A program made the translations under genes and the position numbers. Positions 62,743-64,000 of a stretch of 64,000 bases of DNA are shown here, in pieces. Source of the DNA: Gleimia sp. 6138-11-ORH1 (GTDB taxonomy: Bacteria > Actinomycetota > Actinomycetes > Actinomycetales > Actinomycetaceae); contig NZ_JANUXV010000002.1 in the NCBI RefSeq assembly GCF_024814355.1, positions 186,001 to 250,000 of the forward strand, in the 5' to 3' direction. The stretch's first letter is position 1. Each line of letters opens with the position of its first letter. The notes beneath the pieces were generated by a model. That model was not told the DNA's origin, did no database searches, and worked only from the letters and a program-made list of their open reading frames with translations.

Positions 62743-62780
62743 AGCGGGTGGTTTTCCAAAACGTTGGAAAACCACCCGCT
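62743..62780 (-). terminator. Terminator of the LPXTG protein gene
   Basis: Perfect 17-bp arms (62743-62759 and 62764-62780) with loop AACG, 34 bp beyond the stop; AG-rich sequence and then TTTCTC follow on the minus strand. Confidence 0.88.
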
Positions 62781-62813
62781 GATTAGGTTTAGACCTTAGG
62801 TGTCACAGAGGTC

Positions 62814-64000
62814 TTAGCTGTGGCGACGGCGGGAAGCTACGAGAGCCAGAACGCCAGCACCTGCTAAGGTCACTGTAGCTGCTGCCAGACCCAGTGCATC
62901 CACACCGGTCTTAGGTAGCGGAGTCTTAGGAGGTACAACACTGTGTAGGGTATCGCAGCCGACCTGAACATCACAGGTGTGACGATCCTTAATCGGGTCT
63001 TCGCTGACAACAGCGTTAACTAGATCTGCTTTAACCTTGGAGTTTACAGTCACTGAGAAAGTCACCGTGACAGTCTGGCCAGCAGCCAGATCGCCGTTCC
63101 AAGTGAGGATACCGTCCTTAACCATTAGTTCACCGGCGCCGTCAACGACCTTTGCATCATTATTGTAGGTAGCGTGAGCCAGGACCTTAGAGAGGTCATC
63201 CTTAATGGAAGCCATCTTTACGCGGTCACCGGAAGCATGCTTAACGGTAATGGTGTAGTCGATCTTGTCGCCAGCCTTAACGGCCTTTGGTGTGGTTGAG
63301 GTCTTAGAGTAAGTGTACTTACCCTTTTCAACTGTATGACGTACTTCGCAACCTACTGTGTCATCACAGGAGTGGCGTGGCTTATCGTCTAGAGACTTAA
63401 CTGCGTTAATCAGTTCAGCATCTCCATCAGCATCTACTGTTACAGAGAAGGTGATGGTTACGATTTGGCCGATCGCCAGGTCGCCGTCCCACTTCAGTAA
63501 GTTACCGTTTTCAACGGTAACAGTACCGGAAGTAGCTGCTGCGTCATCATTGTAAGTCGCATTCTGAAGGACATTCTGCAGGTCATCAACAATAGATGCA
63601 CCGGTGATGCGAGTACCCTCAGTATGCTTCACTGTGATTGTGTAGTTGATCTTATCGCCAGACTGAACTACCGAAGCGTTTACTGGGGTAGAGGACTTAG
63701 CGTAAGTGTACTTTCCTTCCGGAACTTCGTTGGTAACTACACAAACTTCTGCAGGAGTACAGGTTCCGCGTGGGTCACCTGGGGTAACGGTGTTAACCAA
63801 GGAAACAGCGGTATCTGCATTTACATCCACACTGAAAGTGATGGTTACGGTAGCGCCGATTGCTAAATCGCCGTTCCAGGTGAGCAGTCCATCAACAACT
63901 TCAACGGTTCCTGCGCTGGCAGTTGCGTCATTGTTGTAGGTTGCCTGACCATCGGTGAGGATCTTCTTGAAGTTATCAGTGATAGAAGCACCCTTTACAC
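62814..64000 (-). CDS. LPXTG surface protein with repeated DUF11-like domains, 5' end outside the window
   Basis: The frame stays open to the last base, so the gene continues beyond the window and the GTG at 63830 is not its start. About 395 residues are visible. Three repeats of about 115 residues share KYTY(S/A)K, (G)DKI(D/N)YTITVKH, NNDA, LL(T/K)W(N/D)GDLA, and TVTITFSVTV, and each ends with a two-Cys segment (HTCDVQVGCDTLH; HSCDDTVGCEVRH; GTCTPAEVCVVTN), probably a disulfide. These resemble DUF11/isopeptide stalk domains. The end has LPKTG, a hydrophobic helix and RRRHS, so sortase anchors it to the wall. An adhesin or stalk role is inferred. Confidence 0.88.
   Translation of the reverse strand, partial: VKGASITDNFKKILTDGQATYNNDATASAGTVEVVDGLLTWNGDLAIGATVTITFSVDVNADTAVSLVNTVTPGDPRGTCTPAEVCVVTNEVPEGKYTYAKSSTPVNASVVQSGDKINYTITVKHTEGTRITGASIVDDLQNVLQNATYNDDAAATSGTVTVENGNLLKWDGDLAIGQIVTITFSVTVDADGDAELINAVKSLDDKPRHSCDDTVGCEVRHTVEKGKYTYSKTSTTPKAVKAGDKIDYTITVKHASGDRVKMASIKDDLSKVLAHATYNNDAKVVDGAGELMVKDGILTWNGDLAAGQTVTVTFSVTVNSKVKADLVNAVVSEDPIKDRHTCDVQVGCDTLHSVVPPKTPLPKTGVDALGLAAATVTLAGAGVLALVASRRRHS

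Overview
The window is ordinary chromosome of an actinobacterium of moderate to low GC (roughly 48 % by eye), most like the Actinomycetaceae (Actinomyces/Gleimia-type). Supporting this are a WhiB protein, a Crp/GlxR protein that aligns with Rv3676 of Mycobacterium tuberculosis, a DtxR repressor with exact DtxR residue spacing, DUF3027 and DUF4032 proteins, a c-di-AMP riboswitch in front of a CHAP cell-wall hydrolase, and LPXTG surface proteins. I see no phage, insertion sequence, integron or CRISPR array. The genus is an inference from gene content.

Layout. 1-9.3 kb: end of a membrane protein, then nth, crp, a 53-residue DUF4177 gene, whiB, a class A PBP and a metallophosphoesterase (the order of Rv3674c-Rv3683), tRNA-Pro, a universal stress protein, tRNA-Arg and an MFS exporter. 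9.4-17.7 kb: CHAP hydrolase with its riboswitch, dtxR, a purine permease, DUF3027, a cold-shock protein, a TPM-domain protein and PspA. 17.8-20.6 kb: SorC-type regulator divergent from glpK. 20.6-27.3 kb: a seven-gene minus-strand run of three PH-domain membrane proteins, DUF2520, panC, panD and lysS. 27.4-34.8 kb: two-component system, a degenerate HD-type protein, an orphan WXG100 protein, ung, a LytR_C protein, and groEL behind two CIRCE elements. 34.9-48.7 kb: glycogen phosphorylase, DUF1540, glutathione peroxidase, an ABC/FtsX exporter, ferrochelatase, an M48-like protein without the catalytic Glu, tRNA-Thr, a DsbA-like protein, a Ser/Thr kinase and an orphan UgpC/MsiK ATPase. 48.9-54 kb: glycerophosphodiesterase, DUF4032 and an LPXTG 5'-nucleotidase. 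54-62.6 kb: a sugar locus with GH112 phosphorylase, DeoR regulator, SIS isomerase, ROK kinase, tagatose-6-phosphate-type kinase and class II aldolase, followed by a sulfatase-maturating radical SAM enzyme. The window ends inside an LPXTG protein with repeated domains.

How the genes fit together. The 54-61 kb locus reads as a route for galacto-N-biose/lacto-N-biose (mucin core 1 or milk-type glycans): phosphorolysis, then hexosamine phosphorylation, isomerisation to a keto-sugar phosphate, second phosphorylation and aldol cleavage. With the sulfatase maturase, cell-wall-anchored nucleotidase and adhesin-like protein it suggests a mucosal host-associated organism.

Two dispersed DNA signals are the most unusual content. 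First, the octamer CGAGGGCG occurs about 31 times by eye (16 on one strand, 15 on the other) where one or two would be expected; it lies in several reading frames and forms inverted pairs in intergenic hairpins, as DNA uptake sequences do. Second, a short family with core AAGGTACRT-N2-TTR occurs about 19 times as singles, tandem copies and nearly perfect inverted pairs with 22-24 bp arms, all between genes except two copies inside the linker of the kinase gene.
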